Part shown: in pieces, positions 8,216 to 17,388 of the stretch
How positions within the stretch are numbered: position 1 is the stretch's first letter
Layout: each line of letters begins with the position of its first letter
Origin: Hamadaea flava
GTDB taxonomy: Bacteria; Actinomycetota; Actinomycetes; Mycobacteriales; Micromonosporaceae
Direction of reading: 5' to 3'
DNA length: 64,000 nucleotides
Assembly: GCF_024172085.1 (NCBI RefSeq)
Contig: NZ_JAMZDZ010000001.1
Span: 5,518,001 to 5,582,000, forward strand
The notes under the pieces: model-generated
The model's input: only the letters and a program-made list of their open reading frames with translations
The model's database searches: none
Told to the model about the DNA's origin: nothing
Made by a program: the position numbers and the translations under genes

Positions 8216-8304
8216 GGTTCCGGGTCGAATCTTGACCGACCGCACTCCTGGCGGCTCGCCCAAGAGGCTCCCCGGCGAGATTCGACCGAGATCCCTGATC
8301 CAGC
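8216..8304. repeat. Right part of the palindrome split by the IS element
   Basis: The left arm is GCTGGATCAG at 6974-6983 joined to 8216-8232 once the IS is removed; the right arm is 8278-8304. The two 27-base arms agree at 24 positions and read GCTGGATCAGGG...GGTCGAATCT. The same words occur in the palindrome at 18683-18747. The region between the arms (8233-8277) has no gene. Confidence 0.75.
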
Positions 8305-8350
8305 CGCCTCGCCACCGTGGGTCGAGGCGGGGATGATCCGGGCGACTGAC

Positions 8351-8356
8351 TAGGCT
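8351..8356 (+). promoter_or_regulatory. -10 box (TAGGCT) of manB, leaderless type
   Basis: TAGGCT ends 8 bases before the GTG at 8365; no ribosome-binding site fits between them. Supports transcription starting at the start codon. Confidence 0.55.
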
Positions 8357-8364
8357 GACGTGTC

Positions 8365-9744
8365 GTGACGGACCTTTCCGCGATCATCAAGGCCTATGAC
8401 GTCCGGGGCACCGTCCCCGACCAGCTGAACGAGGACGTGGCGCGGGCCGTCGGCATAGCGTTCGCCCGGGTGCTGGCCGAACAGGGCACCGGAGCCACCG
8501 CGGTCGTGGTCGCCCACGACATGCGCGAATCGGGCCCCGGCCTGGTCGCCGCGTACGCCGAGGGCCTCCGGTCGGAACGGCTCGACGTCGTCAACGTCGG
8601 CCTGTGCTCGACCGACGAGCTGTACTACGCCTCGGGCATCCTCGGCCTGCCGGGCGCGATGTTCACGGCGAGTCACAATCCGGCGCAGTACAACGGCATC
8701 AAACACTGCTACGCCGGGGCGAAGCCGGTCGGGCAGGAGTCGGGTCTGGCCCGGATCCGGGAGATCGCCCAGGGGCTGCTCGACGACGGCGTCACGATCG
8801 GCTCGATCGCGGGCGGCTACACCGAGCGTGACATGCTTCCGGCGTACGCCGAGCACCTGCGCGGCCTCGTCGACCTGTCCGGCATCCGCCCGCTGAAGGT
8901 GGTCGTCGACGCCGGCAACGGCATGGGCGGCCACACCGTCCCGGCGGTGCTCGGCGACGCTGTGCTGCCCGCGCTGCCGCTGGACATCATCCCGATGTAC
9001 TTCGAGCTGGACGGGTCCTTCCCGAACCACGAGGCGAACCCGCTGGAGCCGAAGAACATCGTGGACCTCCAGGCGGCGGTCGTGAAGCACGGCGCGGACC
9101 TCGGCCTGGCCTTCGACGGCGACGCCGACCGCTGCTTCGTCGTGGACGCCGACGGCGACCCGGTGTCGCCGAGCGCGATCACGGCCCTGGTCGCGACGCG
9201 GGAACTCGTCAAGCACCCGGGCGGCACGGTCATCCATAACCTGATCACCTCCCGGGCGGTGCCCGAGATCGTGACCGAGAACGGCGGGGTCCCCGTGCGT
9301 ACGCGGGTGGGTCACTCCTTCATCAAGGCGGAGATGGCCAAGACCGACGCGATCTTCGGCGGCGAGCACTCCGCGCACTACTACTTCCGCGACTTCTGGG
9401 GTGCCGACACCGGCATGCTGGCCGCGATGCACGTGCTGGCCGCGCTGGGGGAGCAGGACAAGCCGCTGAAGGAGCTGGCCGCCCGGTTCGAGCGGTACGC
9501 CGCCTCGGGGGAGATCAACTCCACCGTGACCGACCAGCAGGCCAAGCTCGACGAGGTCAAGCAGGCATTCGCCGCCGAGGACCAGGACGAGCTGGACGGG
9601 CTGACGGTGACCTTCGCCGACGGCAGCTGGATCAATCTGCGCCCGTCGAACACCGAGCCGTTGCTGCGGCTGAACGTCGAGGCGCCGTCCGCCGAGCGCG
9701 TCGCACAGCTCCGCGACGACGTGCTGGCGATCGTGCGCGGGTAG
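8365..9744 (+). CDS. manB: Phosphomannomutase/phosphoglucomutase
   Basis: Alpha-D-phosphohexomutase of 459 residues, interconverting mannose-6-phosphate and mannose-1-phosphate for GDP-mannose, glycolipid and glycan synthesis. It shows the N-terminal AYDVRG, the phosphoserine loop TASHNPAQYNGIK (Ser103), the metal loop DGDADR (251-256), the sugar-specificity loop GGEHSAHYYFRD and the C-terminal phosphate-binding RPSNTEPLLRLN. The GTG start has a TAGGCT box just upstream and no ribosome site, so it is probably leaderless. It heads the conserved actinobacterial run manB, Trm112-like, SIS protein, manA. Dual activity on glucose phosphates is possible for the family. Confidence 0.92.
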   Translation: MTDLSAIIKAYDVRGTVPDQLNEDVARAVGIAFARVLAEQGTGATAVVVAHDMRESGPGLVAAYAEGLRSERLDVVNVGLCSTDELYYASGILGLPGAMFTASHNPAQYNGIKHCYAGAKPVGQESGLARIREIAQGLLDDGVTIGSIAGGYTERDMLPAYAEHLRGLVDLSGIRPLKVVVDAGNGMGGHTVPAVLGDAVLPALPLDIIPMYFELDGSFPNHEANPLEPKNIVDLQAAVVKHGADLGLAFDGDADRCFVVDADGDPVSPSAITALVATRELVKHPGGTVIHNLITSRAVPEIVTENGGVPVRTRVGHSFIKAEMAKTDAIFGGEHSAHYYFRDFWGADTGMLAAMHVLAALGEQDKPLKELAARFERYAASGEINSTVTDQQAKLDEVKQAFAAEDQDELDGLTVTFADGSWINLRPSNTEPLLRLNVEAPSAERVAQLRDDVLAIVRG

Positions 9745-9753
9745 GCTCTGGCC

Positions 9754-9948
9754 ATGTCTGAGAACCCGGCAGCGACGAACGCGGCGACGCTCGATCCGCA
9801 GCTTCTTGAGGTGCTGGCCTGCCCGGCGCCCGATCACGCCCCGCTCGGTTACGACGCGGCGGCGCAGACGTTGACGTGCACGTCGTGCGGCCGGGTGTTC
9901 CCGGTCCGCGACGGTCTTCCGGTGTTGCTGCTCGACGAGGTGATCTGA
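9754..9948 (+). CDS. Trm112-like small zinc-ribbon protein
   Basis: A 64-residue protein of the Trm112/UPF0434 type. It has LLEVLACPAPDHAPLGYD, then CTSCGRVFPVRDGLPVLLLDEVI, the common C-terminal signature. The first zinc knuckle is altered: the usual CPxC is CPAP here, so one expected Cys is missing while the second CxxC is intact. Family members activate methyltransferases or have no assigned role in bacteria. The ATG lies 6 bases after a TAGGCT box that overlaps the manB stop codon, so it may have its own leaderless transcript besides manB read-through. It is followed after 3 bases by the SIS gene. Confidence 0.75.
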   Translation: MSENPAATNAATLDPQLLEVLACPAPDHAPLGYDAAAQTLTCTSCGRVFPVRDGLPVLLLDEVI

Positions 9949-9951
9949 GGG

Positions 9952-11154
9952 ATGGGCGCTCCGATAGACGGTTCGGCCGGCGTACGCGGGCATCGGCACC
10001 TCGACGAGGCGCTGCTGGACGACGTCGCCGCGCTCGCGTCGAACGACCCGGGCGGGATGATGCGCGCGACGGCCGGAGCCGGTGCGCAGGTACGCGAGGC
10101 GACCGCGCTGACGGCTGAGGTCAATCTCAGTCAGCTGGCCGACGAGGGACGCCCCCGGGCGATCGTCATCGCCGGGGCCGGCACGGCTGCCCGCAGCGGC
10201 GACGTCCTCGCGACCGTCGCCGGGCCGCGCTGCCCGGTGCCGGTGCTGGCGCATCGCAGTTCGGGCGTACCGGGCTGGGTCGGCGCGGCCGATGTCGTGA
10301 TCGCCGTGTCGGCCAGTGGCCGGTCCCCGGAAGCCCTGGCGGCGGCCGAGGCGGCCACTCGGCGGGGTGCGCGGCTCGTCGCGATCGGTGCACCCGACTC
10401 GCCCTTGCAGTCGGTGGCCGAGCGGGGCCGGTCGCCGTTCGTGCCGGTGCCCCGGCGGGCGCCGGCGCGCGCCAGCCTGTGGGCGCTGACCGTCCCGGTG
10501 CTGCTCGCGGCACGGGCGCTCGGCCTGGTGAAGGTCACGGAGGCGGACCTCGCCGAGACGGCGTCGCGGTTGGACGCCGACGCCGACCGGTGCCGCCCGA
10601 CGGCGGAGAGCTTCGTGAACCCGGCCAAGACGATGGCGTTGTCCCTGGCCGGGTCGGTGCCCGTGGTCTGGGGTTCGTCCCCGCTGGCCACGATGGCCGC
10701 GCGCCGGTTCGGCGACACGTTGTCGGCGAACGCCCGTTATCCCGTGGTCACCGGGGAACTCGGTGAGGCCGGCCGGGGCCGGGTCGGTCTGCTCGACGGC
10801 TACTTCGGCGCGCTCGCAGAGTCGCAGCGCGACATCTTCGCCGACCCCGACGAGGAGGAGGAGGCGAGCAGCCGCCTCTCCGTGACGCTGTTGCAGGACG
10901 GCGGTCTGGCCGATGACGAGATCAGCGCGCCGGCCGGCGTCGAGGAGCGCCGGATCGAGGCCGTTCAGGAGATCTGCGAACGCCGGGGGATTCGCTGGAC
11001 TCTGCTCACCGCGGAGGGCGGTTCGGTGTTGGAGCGGTTCGCCTCACTGGTGGCGGTACCCGATTTCGCGTCGATCTATTTGAGCCTGGCGCACGGGCTC
11101 GACCCGATGGCGGTGCCGGCCGTCACGGAACTGAAGGAAAAGCTGCGCGGCTGA
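9952..11154 (+). CDS. SIS-domain protein, phosphoglucose/phosphomannose isomerase-like (TobH type)
   Basis: A 400-residue protein with SIS-fold features: VIAGAGTAARSGDVLATVAG, then VIAVSASGRSPEALAAAEAA, an SIS phosphosugar-binding SxSG loop, near residues 120-140. The C-terminal half resembles the bifunctional phosphoglucose/phosphomannose isomerase C-terminal domain. It occupies the position of mycobacterial Rv3256c (TobH) between manB and manA. A role in hexose-phosphate isomerisation or its control is likely, but catalytic residues of characterised archaeal enzymes were not checked. It follows the Trm112-like gene with no promoter gap and is closed by a strong hairpin at 11168. Confidence 0.7.
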   Translation: MGAPIDGSAGVRGHRHLDEALLDDVAALASNDPGGMMRATAGAGAQVREATALTAEVNLSQLADEGRPRAIVIAGAGTAARSGDVLATVAGPRCPVPVLAHRSSGVPGWVGAADVVIAVSASGRSPEALAAAEAATRRGARLVAIGAPDSPLQSVAERGRSPFVPVPRRAPARASLWALTVPVLLAARALGLVKVTEADLAETASRLDADADRCRPTAESFVNPAKTMALSLAGSVPVVWGSSPLATMAARRFGDTLSANARYPVVTGELGEAGRGRVGLLDGYFGALAESQRDIFADPDEEEEASSRLSVTLLQDGGLADDEISAPAGVEERRIEAVQEICERRGIRWTLLTAEGGSVLERFASLVAVPDFASIYLSLAHGLDPMAVPAVTELKEKLRG

Positions 11155-11167
11155 GAAAGCGCCGGTT

Positions 11168-11209
11168 CAGGGTTCAGTGTCTTGACGCAAGATCAGACAC
11201 TGAACCCTG
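11168..11209 (+). terminator. Hairpin terminator after the SIS gene
   Basis: Perfect 15-bp inverted repeat, CAGGGTTCAGTGTCT (11168-11182) with 11195-11209, and a 12-nt loop. It starts 14 bases after the stop codon and ends the manB operon. Confidence 0.75.
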
Positions 11210-11263
11210 TTCTGCCGCCGGGGGGAGCCGGAGGCACGTGATCAGAGAGGGAATGAAGCAAGC

Positions 11264-12211
11264 GTGAGCGCTGGTGGAGGCACCAAAGCGGTCGTGGCGG
11301 CACTGGCCGCCAACTTGGGCATCGCGACCACGAAGTTCATCGCGGCGGCGCTGAGCGGCTCGTCGTCGATGCTGGCGGAGGCGATCCACTCGGTCGCCGA
11401 CTCCGGGAATCAGGTGCTGCTGCTGTTCGGCGGGAAACGCGCCCAGCGCGCGGCGACTCCCCAGCACCCGTTCGGGTACGGACGGGAGCGGTACATCTAC
11501 AGCTTCATCGTCTCGATCGTGCTGTTCAGCGTCGGTGGTCTGTTCGCCCTGTACGAGGCGTACCACAAGTGGCACGACCCGCACCCGATCACGGCGTGGG
11601 CGTGGCTGCCGATCGCCGTCCTGGTCGTCTCGATCATCTTGGAAGGCTTGTCGTTCCGGACCGCCATCAAGGAGTCCAACCTCATCCGCGGCCGGGTGAG
11701 CTGGGTGCAGTTCATCCGCCGCGCCAAGGCGCCGGAGCTGCCGGTGGTCCTGCTGGAGGACCTGGGCGCGCTGATCGGCCTGGTCTTCGCCCTGTTCGGC
11801 GTCTCGATGACGCTGCTGACCGACGACGGTCGCTGGGACGCGGCCGGCACGGCGATGATCGGCGTACTGCTGGTGGCGATCGCAGTCGTGCTCGCCGTCG
11901 AGACCAAGAGCCTGCTGCTCGGCGAGTCGGCGACGGACACCGACGTCGCCGCCATCGAGCGCGCCATCCTGGCCGGCGACGAGGCCGAGCGGATCATCCA
12001 CATGCGTACGCTGCACCTCGGTCCCGAGGAGTTGCTGGTCGCCGCGAAGATCGCGATCCGGCACGAGGACTCGGCCGACCACATCGCGCATGGCATCGAC
12101 ACCATCGAGCAGCGCATCCGTGCAGCGGTGCCGATCGCCCGGGTCATCTACCTGGAGCCGGACATCTACGAGGCGGGCCGCCAGCCGAAGCCGGCCGTCG
12201 AGGAACACTGA
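11264..12211 (+). CDS. Cation diffusion facilitator family metal transporter
   Basis: CDF transporter of 315 residues with about six membrane helices and a C-terminal cytoplasmic domain. Helix 2 carries the metal-site motif HSVADSGNQ and helix 5 carries EDLGALIG, the HxxxD/(H/E)xxxD pairing of this family. The long loop between helices 4 and 5 (RGRVSWVQFIRRAKAPELP) is characteristic of a subgroup of actinobacterial CDF proteins. It exports divalent cations such as Zn2+ or Mn2+ in exchange for protons; the metal cannot be decided. The GTG at 11264 follows GAGAGGGAATGAAGC. It sits between the SIS gene and manA, apparently an insertion into the mannose cluster. Confidence 0.82.
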   Translation: MSAGGGTKAVVAALAANLGIATTKFIAAALSGSSSMLAEAIHSVADSGNQVLLLFGGKRAQRAATPQHPFGYGRERYIYSFIVSIVLFSVGGLFALYEAYHKWHDPHPITAWAWLPIAVLVVSIILEGLSFRTAIKESNLIRGRVSWVQFIRRAKAPELPVVLLEDLGALIGLVFALFGVSMTLLTDDGRWDAAGTAMIGVLLVAIAVVLAVETKSLLLGESATDTDVAAIERAILAGDEAERIIHMRTLHLGPEELLVAAKIAIRHEDSADHIAHGIDTIEQRIRAAVPIARVIYLEPDIYEAGRQPKPAVEEH

Positions 12212-12271
12212 GAAGCACAACCGAGCAAGAAGCACAGCCAAGCACCGCCAAGCACAGAGGAAACACTGCGC

Positions 12272-13411
12272 ATGCGACCCCTCGCCAGCCCGATTCAGCC
12301 CTACGCCTGGGGTTCCCGGACCGCCCTCGCCACGTTGCAGGGGCGGTCCGTGCCCAGTGCCGGCCCGGAAGCCGAACTGTGGATCGGGGCGCATCCCAGC
12401 GCTCCGGCCCGGCTGCCGGACGGGCGCGGGCTGGACGAGGCGATCGCCGCCGACCCGCGCCCGGCGCTGGGCCCGGCTCTCGACCGCTTCGGCCCGCGGC
12501 TGCCGTACCTGCTCAAGGTGCTCGCCGCGGAACAGCCGCTGTCCTTGCAGGCCCACCCCGACCTGCCGACCGCCCAAGCGGCGTTCGCGGCCGGGCATCC
12601 GAGCTATGTGGACGCCAATCACAAGCCGGAACTGCTGGTGGCGGCCACGGAGTTCGACGCCCTGTGCGGCTTCCAGCCGGCCTCCGTGGGCGCGGCCAGG
12701 CTCGCGGGACTCCAGCTCGCCAAGCTCGACCCAGTGGTACGCGCACTGGCGGCCGGTGATCTGCGGTCAGCGGTCGAGCAGTTGCTGACGTGGCCGGACC
12801 CCGACCGGGCGGGGTTGGTGGCCGACGTCGTCGCGGCGGCCGGCGAGCACCCCGAGTACGCGGTGGCCCGGCGGCTGGCCGCGTACTACCCGGGTGACGT
12901 CGGCGTCGTGGTCGCGTTGCTGCTCAACTTCGTCACACTCCAACCGGGCGAGGGCATCTGGATGCCGGCCGGCAACCTCCACGCGTACCTGCGGGGGACC
13001 GGTGTGGAGATCATGGCGGCCAGCGACAACGTCCTGCGGGGCGGTCTGACGCCCAAGCACGTCGACGTCCCCGAACTGTTGCGGGTGCTGGTCTTCGAGC
13101 CGCTGCCCGACCCGGTGCTACGGCCCGTCCGGCTGGCCGGGGGCGAAGGGTGGTCCGTCGACACCTGGCCGGTGCCGATCGAGGACTTCGCGCTGCGCCG
13201 GGTCACCTTGACCGGAGCAGCGGTGCGACTCGATCCGGTCGGCCCGCGTACCCTTCTGTGCCTGAGTGGCGAGGTAGTGGTCGCGGACCGCGCGGGCAGT
13301 GTGGACTTGAAGCCGGGTTTCGCGGCCTTCGGAAACGCCGACGCCGGTCAGCTGGAGCTGACCGGCGCCGGAGAGGTGTTTCTGGCTGAGGTGTCTCAGC
13401 CGCGGGGCTGA
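12272..13411 (+). CDS. manA: Mannose-6-phosphate isomerase, class I
   Basis: Zinc-dependent cupin-fold isomerase, 379 residues, interconverting fructose-6-phosphate and mannose-6-phosphate. Visible motifs: N-terminal IQPYAWGSRTAL, PEAELWIGAHPSAPA, the zinc ligands in SLQAHPD and DANHKPELLVA, and the downstream active-site segment PAGNLHAYLRGTGVEIMAASDNVLRGGLTPKHVD. Feeds mannose-6-phosphate to ManB. The ATG follows an A/C-rich 60-base gap containing several AAGCAC words and the purine-rich AGAGGAAAC, a usable ribosome site. Length and motifs are complete. Confidence 0.92.
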   Translation: MRPLASPIQPYAWGSRTALATLQGRSVPSAGPEAELWIGAHPSAPARLPDGRGLDEAIAADPRPALGPALDRFGPRLPYLLKVLAAEQPLSLQAHPDLPTAQAAFAAGHPSYVDANHKPELLVAATEFDALCGFQPASVGAARLAGLQLAKLDPVVRALAAGDLRSAVEQLLTWPDPDRAGLVADVVAAAGEHPEYAVARRLAAYYPGDVGVVVALLLNFVTLQPGEGIWMPAGNLHAYLRGTGVEIMAASDNVLRGGLTPKHVDVPELLRVLVFEPLPDPVLRPVRLAGGEGWSVDTWPVPIEDFALRRVTLTGAAVRLDPVGPRTLLCLSGEVVVADRAGSVDLKPGFAAFGNADAGQLELTGAGEVFLAEVSQPRG

Positions 13412-13425
13412 CTGAGCCGATTGTT

Positions 13426-13481
13426 CCGATCGAGCCCGGTCCTCGCGGCTCCTGAGCGCCGCGTCGAGCCGGGCCGATCGG
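13426..13481. terminator. Possible hairpin between convergent manA and ahcY
   Basis: CCGATCGAGCCCGG (13426-13439) can pair with CCGGGCCGATCGG (13469-13481), with one bulge and a 29-nt loop. It lies between the two convergent stop codons and abuts the ahcY stop. Weaker than the other hairpins listed. Confidence 0.4.
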
Positions 13482-14933
<1,452 letters not shown>

Positions 14934-15062
14934 GTACAGAACTCCTGTCGGTCGGCTGACCAGTGCCGGGCTTCCCGGCGGTGCTTCCGAGTTGAGCGTA
15001 CCGGCCGGTCCCCGGCCGCCTCGTCTCGGCAGGTACTGACGTCAGTTCCTCGACAGACATGC
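14934..15062 (-). other. ahcY 5' leader with two GC hairpins; no riboswitch recognised
   Basis: On the minus strand the leader holds GGCCGG/CCGGCC with a 3-nt loop (15003-15017) and GCCGGG/CCCGGC with a 3-nt loop (14965-14979), the latter about 30 bases before the start codon. I compared it with the SAH riboswitch words I remember (GAGGAGCGCUGC) and found no match. The function of the stems is unknown. Confidence 0.35.
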
Positions 15063-15119
15063 GTACGCCGGTGGTCAGCCGCTCGTGGACCTTCCACGAT
15101 CGGGCGACCACCGGCGTAC
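15063..15119. repeat. Nested inverted repeat in the ahcY-efeU divergent gap
   Basis: Perfect 14-bp outer arms, GTACGCCGGTGGTC at 15063-15076 with 15106-15119, enclose a second 6-bp hairpin (15084-15089 with 15093-15098). The gap between divergent genes is 432 bp; besides this repeat and the efeU control region at its end, I see nothing gene-like in it. Confidence 0.6.
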
Positions 15120-15280
15120 ATCCCCCCGGTTTGGTTCCCCGCGCGTACCGCCGGGATCGCTCCCGGGTTAACGCTGCGTGGTTACAGCCTCACACCACGT
15201 AAGGGACATGTCAAGCAAAACGGAGAAATCGCCGCCGTGTCCGGTGTGGTGCGGTTCATGTGCCGTTCCTCAACGGCAGC

Positions 15281-15344
15281 TTGACGTCCCCCCGGCCTTT
15301 GGCCTTAAGGTATGGCTGCCCTAACTTAGGTTCAGCTAACGTCC
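15281..15344 (+). promoter_or_regulatory. efeU promoter with IdeR/DtxR-type iron box
   Basis: TTGACG (15281-15286) and TAAGGT (15306-15311) are spaced 19 bases. Downstream, TTAGGTTCAGCTAACGTCC (15326-15344) agrees at 14 of 19 positions with the IdeR/DmdR consensus TTAGGTTAGGCTAACCTAA. The box lies just after the expected start of transcription, a position at which an iron-loaded repressor would block the polymerase. The match to the consensus was made from memory. Confidence 0.65.
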
Positions 15345-15365
15345 CTCGATCCTCCGGAGTGCGCC

Positions 15366-16232
15366 ATGTCCGGCAACGTCTTCCTCCCGGCGTACCTCAC
15401 CGGTCTCCGTGAGGGGCTGGAGGCCGCGCTGGTCGTCACGATCCTCGTCGGCTTCCTCGTCAAATCCGACCGCCGCCGTCAGCTCCCGCTCGTCTGGGCC
15501 GGAGTCGGGGTGGCGGCCGGGCTCTCGATCGGCGTCGTCCTCGCCCTCGGCTACGCCTCCGAGGTGCTGACCGGGCCGGGCCGGGAGCTGTTCGAGGCGA
15601 TCACCTCGGTCGTCGCCGTGGTCTTCGTGACCTGGATGATCTTCTGGATGCGCAAGGCCGCCCGGTCGATCGCCGGTCAGCTGCGCGCCAAGCTCACCGA
15701 CGCGATCAACCTCGGCCCCATCGCCGTCGTCGTGGTCGCCTTCCTCGCGGTCGCCCGGGAAGGCGTGGAGACGGCCGTCATCTTCATGGGCATCGTCCAG
15801 CAGTCCCCGACCGTGTGGCCGGTCCTCGGCATCACCGGCGGCCTGCTCACCGCGGCGGCGCTCGGCTTCGGCCTCTACGCCAGCATCCTGCGGATCAACC
15901 TGACCAAGTTCTTCACCTGGACCGGTCTGCTGCTGATCCTGGTGGCCGCCGGGATCTTCAAGTACGGCGTACACGACTTCCAGGAGGCCGGGGTGCTGCC
16001 GGGGCTGTCGACGAAGGCGTTCGACATCAGCGGCGTGCTCGACCCCACCACCTGGTACGCCTCGTTGCTCTCCGGGATGTTCAACATCACCCCCGAGCCG
16101 ACCGTGCTCGAAGTCGTCGCCTGGGTCGCCTACGTGATCCCGGTCCTGATCCTGTTCCTGTTGCCCGCCAAGGCCAAGCGGCCCGCCCCCACCGGGCAGC
16201 CCGCCGGAGCCGCCCCCACGTCCGCTCGCTGA
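15366..16232 (+). CDS. efeU: Iron permease EfeU (FTR1 family)
   Basis: Seven-helix membrane permease of 288 residues for ferric iron uptake. The two FTR1 iron-binding REGxE motifs are visible: LREGLEAALVV near residue 16 in helix 1 and AREGVETAVIF near residue 133 in helix 4. The EfeUOB system oxidises or handles iron outside the membrane and passes Fe3+ through EfeU. The ATG lies 21 bases after the iron box. It is followed after 18 bases by efeO in one operon. The C-terminal tail is Pro/Ala-rich and cytoplasmic. Confidence 0.92.
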   Translation: MSGNVFLPAYLTGLREGLEAALVVTILVGFLVKSDRRRQLPLVWAGVGVAAGLSIGVVLALGYASEVLTGPGRELFEAITSVVAVVFVTWMIFWMRKAARSIAGQLRAKLTDAINLGPIAVVVVAFLAVAREGVETAVIFMGIVQQSPTVWPVLGITGGLLTAAALGFGLYASILRINLTKFFTWTGLLLILVAAGIFKYGVHDFQEAGVLPGLSTKAFDISGVLDPTTWYASLLSGMFNITPEPTVLEVVAWVAYVIPVLILFLLPAKAKRPAPTGQPAGAAPTSAR

Positions 16233-16250
16233 GCTCTGGAGACCCCGATC

Positions 16251-17378
16251 ATGCGTAAGCACCTTCTCGTACCGGCCGCGCTGCTGGGCCTGACCGCGTT
16301 CGGCCTGACCGGCTGCGGCACGGACGAGCCCACCTCGACCGGCGAGGCAGGCGGTCCGATCGCGGTCACCGCCAGCGACTCCGCGTGTGAGGTCGCGCGG
16401 GCCGAGAGCGCCGCCGGCACGGTCAGCTTCAAGATCAGCAACACCGGCTCGAAGGTCAACGAGTTCTACATCTACGCCTCGGGCGACCGGGTCATGGGCG
16501 AGAAGGAGAACATCCTGCCCGGCGTACCGGTGGAGCTGCACGTCGAGCTGCCGGCCGGGACGTATGAGGCGGCCTGCAAGCCGGGCATGGTCGGCGACGG
16601 CATCCGCAGCAAGTTCACGGTGACCGGGTCGGCCGCGCCGTTGACCTCCGACCAGAAGCTCGCCGACGCCACCACGAGCTACCAGCGTTACGTGAAGAGC
16701 CAGACCGACGCCCTGCTGGTGAAGACCGAGGAGTTCGTCAACGCCGTCAAAGCGGGCGACGTCGCGAAGGCCAAGGCGCTGTTCCCGGTCGCCCGTACCT
16801 ATTGGGAGCGCATCGAGCCGGTCGCGGAGATCTTCGGCGACCTCGACCCGAAGATCGACGGCCGCGAGGACGTCGTCACCGAGGGCATGGCCTTCACCGG
16901 ATTCCACCGGATCGAGAAGGACCTGTGGACGAGCGGGGACATCAGCAAGGACGGCCCGATCGCCGACCAGCTGCTGACCGACGTCAAGGAGATCGTCACC
17001 AAGGCCAACGCGGAGAAGCTGTCCCCGCTCCAGCTCGCCAACGGCGCGAAGGAGCTGCTGGACGAGGTCGCCACCGGGAAGATCACCGGCGAGGAGGACC
17101 GCTACTCGCACACCGACCTGTGGGACTTCGCCGCCAACGTCGAGGGCTCGAAGGCGGCCGTCGCCGCTCTGCGCCCGGCGCTGGAGGAGCGCAGCCCCGA
17201 CCTGGTCACCAAGCTCGACGCCGCGTTCAAGACGGTGGAGACCACGCTGGCCAAGCACCGCGCGGGAGACGGCTGGAAGCTGCACAACCAGCTGAGCCAG
17301 GCCGAGTTGAAGGAACTGTCCGACGTGATCAACGCCCTGGCCGAGCCGATCAGCCAGGTCGCGGGCGCGATCAAGTAG
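16251..17378 (+). CDS. efeO: EfeO iron-uptake lipoprotein (cupredoxin plus M75/imelysin-like)
   Basis: Secreted lipoprotein of 375 residues with lipobox LTGC (Cys21). Residues about 38-125 form the cupredoxin-like EfeO N-terminal domain (FKISNTGSKVNEFYIYASG, YEAACKPGM). Residues about 135-370 form the imelysin/M75 domain with the HxxE-type metal motif GFHRIEKDLW. EfeO receives iron for EfeU. It lies between efeU and efeB with short gaps. The full two-domain form is present, with no truncation. Confidence 0.92.
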   Translation: MRKHLLVPAALLGLTAFGLTGCGTDEPTSTGEAGGPIAVTASDSACEVARAESAAGTVSFKISNTGSKVNEFYIYASGDRVMGEKENILPGVPVELHVELPAGTYEAACKPGMVGDGIRSKFTVTGSAAPLTSDQKLADATTSYQRYVKSQTDALLVKTEEFVNAVKAGDVAKAKALFPVARTYWERIEPVAEIFGDLDPKIDGREDVVTEGMAFTGFHRIEKDLWTSGDISKDGPIADQLLTDVKEIVTKANAEKLSPLQLANGAKELLDEVATGKITGEEDRYSHTDLWDFAANVEGSKAAVAALRPALEERSPDLVTKLDAAFKTVETTLAKHRAGDGWKLHNQLSQAELKELSDVINALAEPISQVAGAIK

Positions 17379-17388
17379 GGGGCGGGGC

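Noticed and set aside
12212-12271. Short AAGCAC-type repeats before manA
   Set aside because: Irregular A/C-rich spacing over 60 bases with no constant unit; looks like a simple-sequence leader, not a repeat array or CRISPR.
14934-15062. SAH or SAM riboswitch before ahcY
   Set aside because: Only two simple GC hairpins; none of the conserved words of the SAH or SAM-IV riboswitches I know are present.
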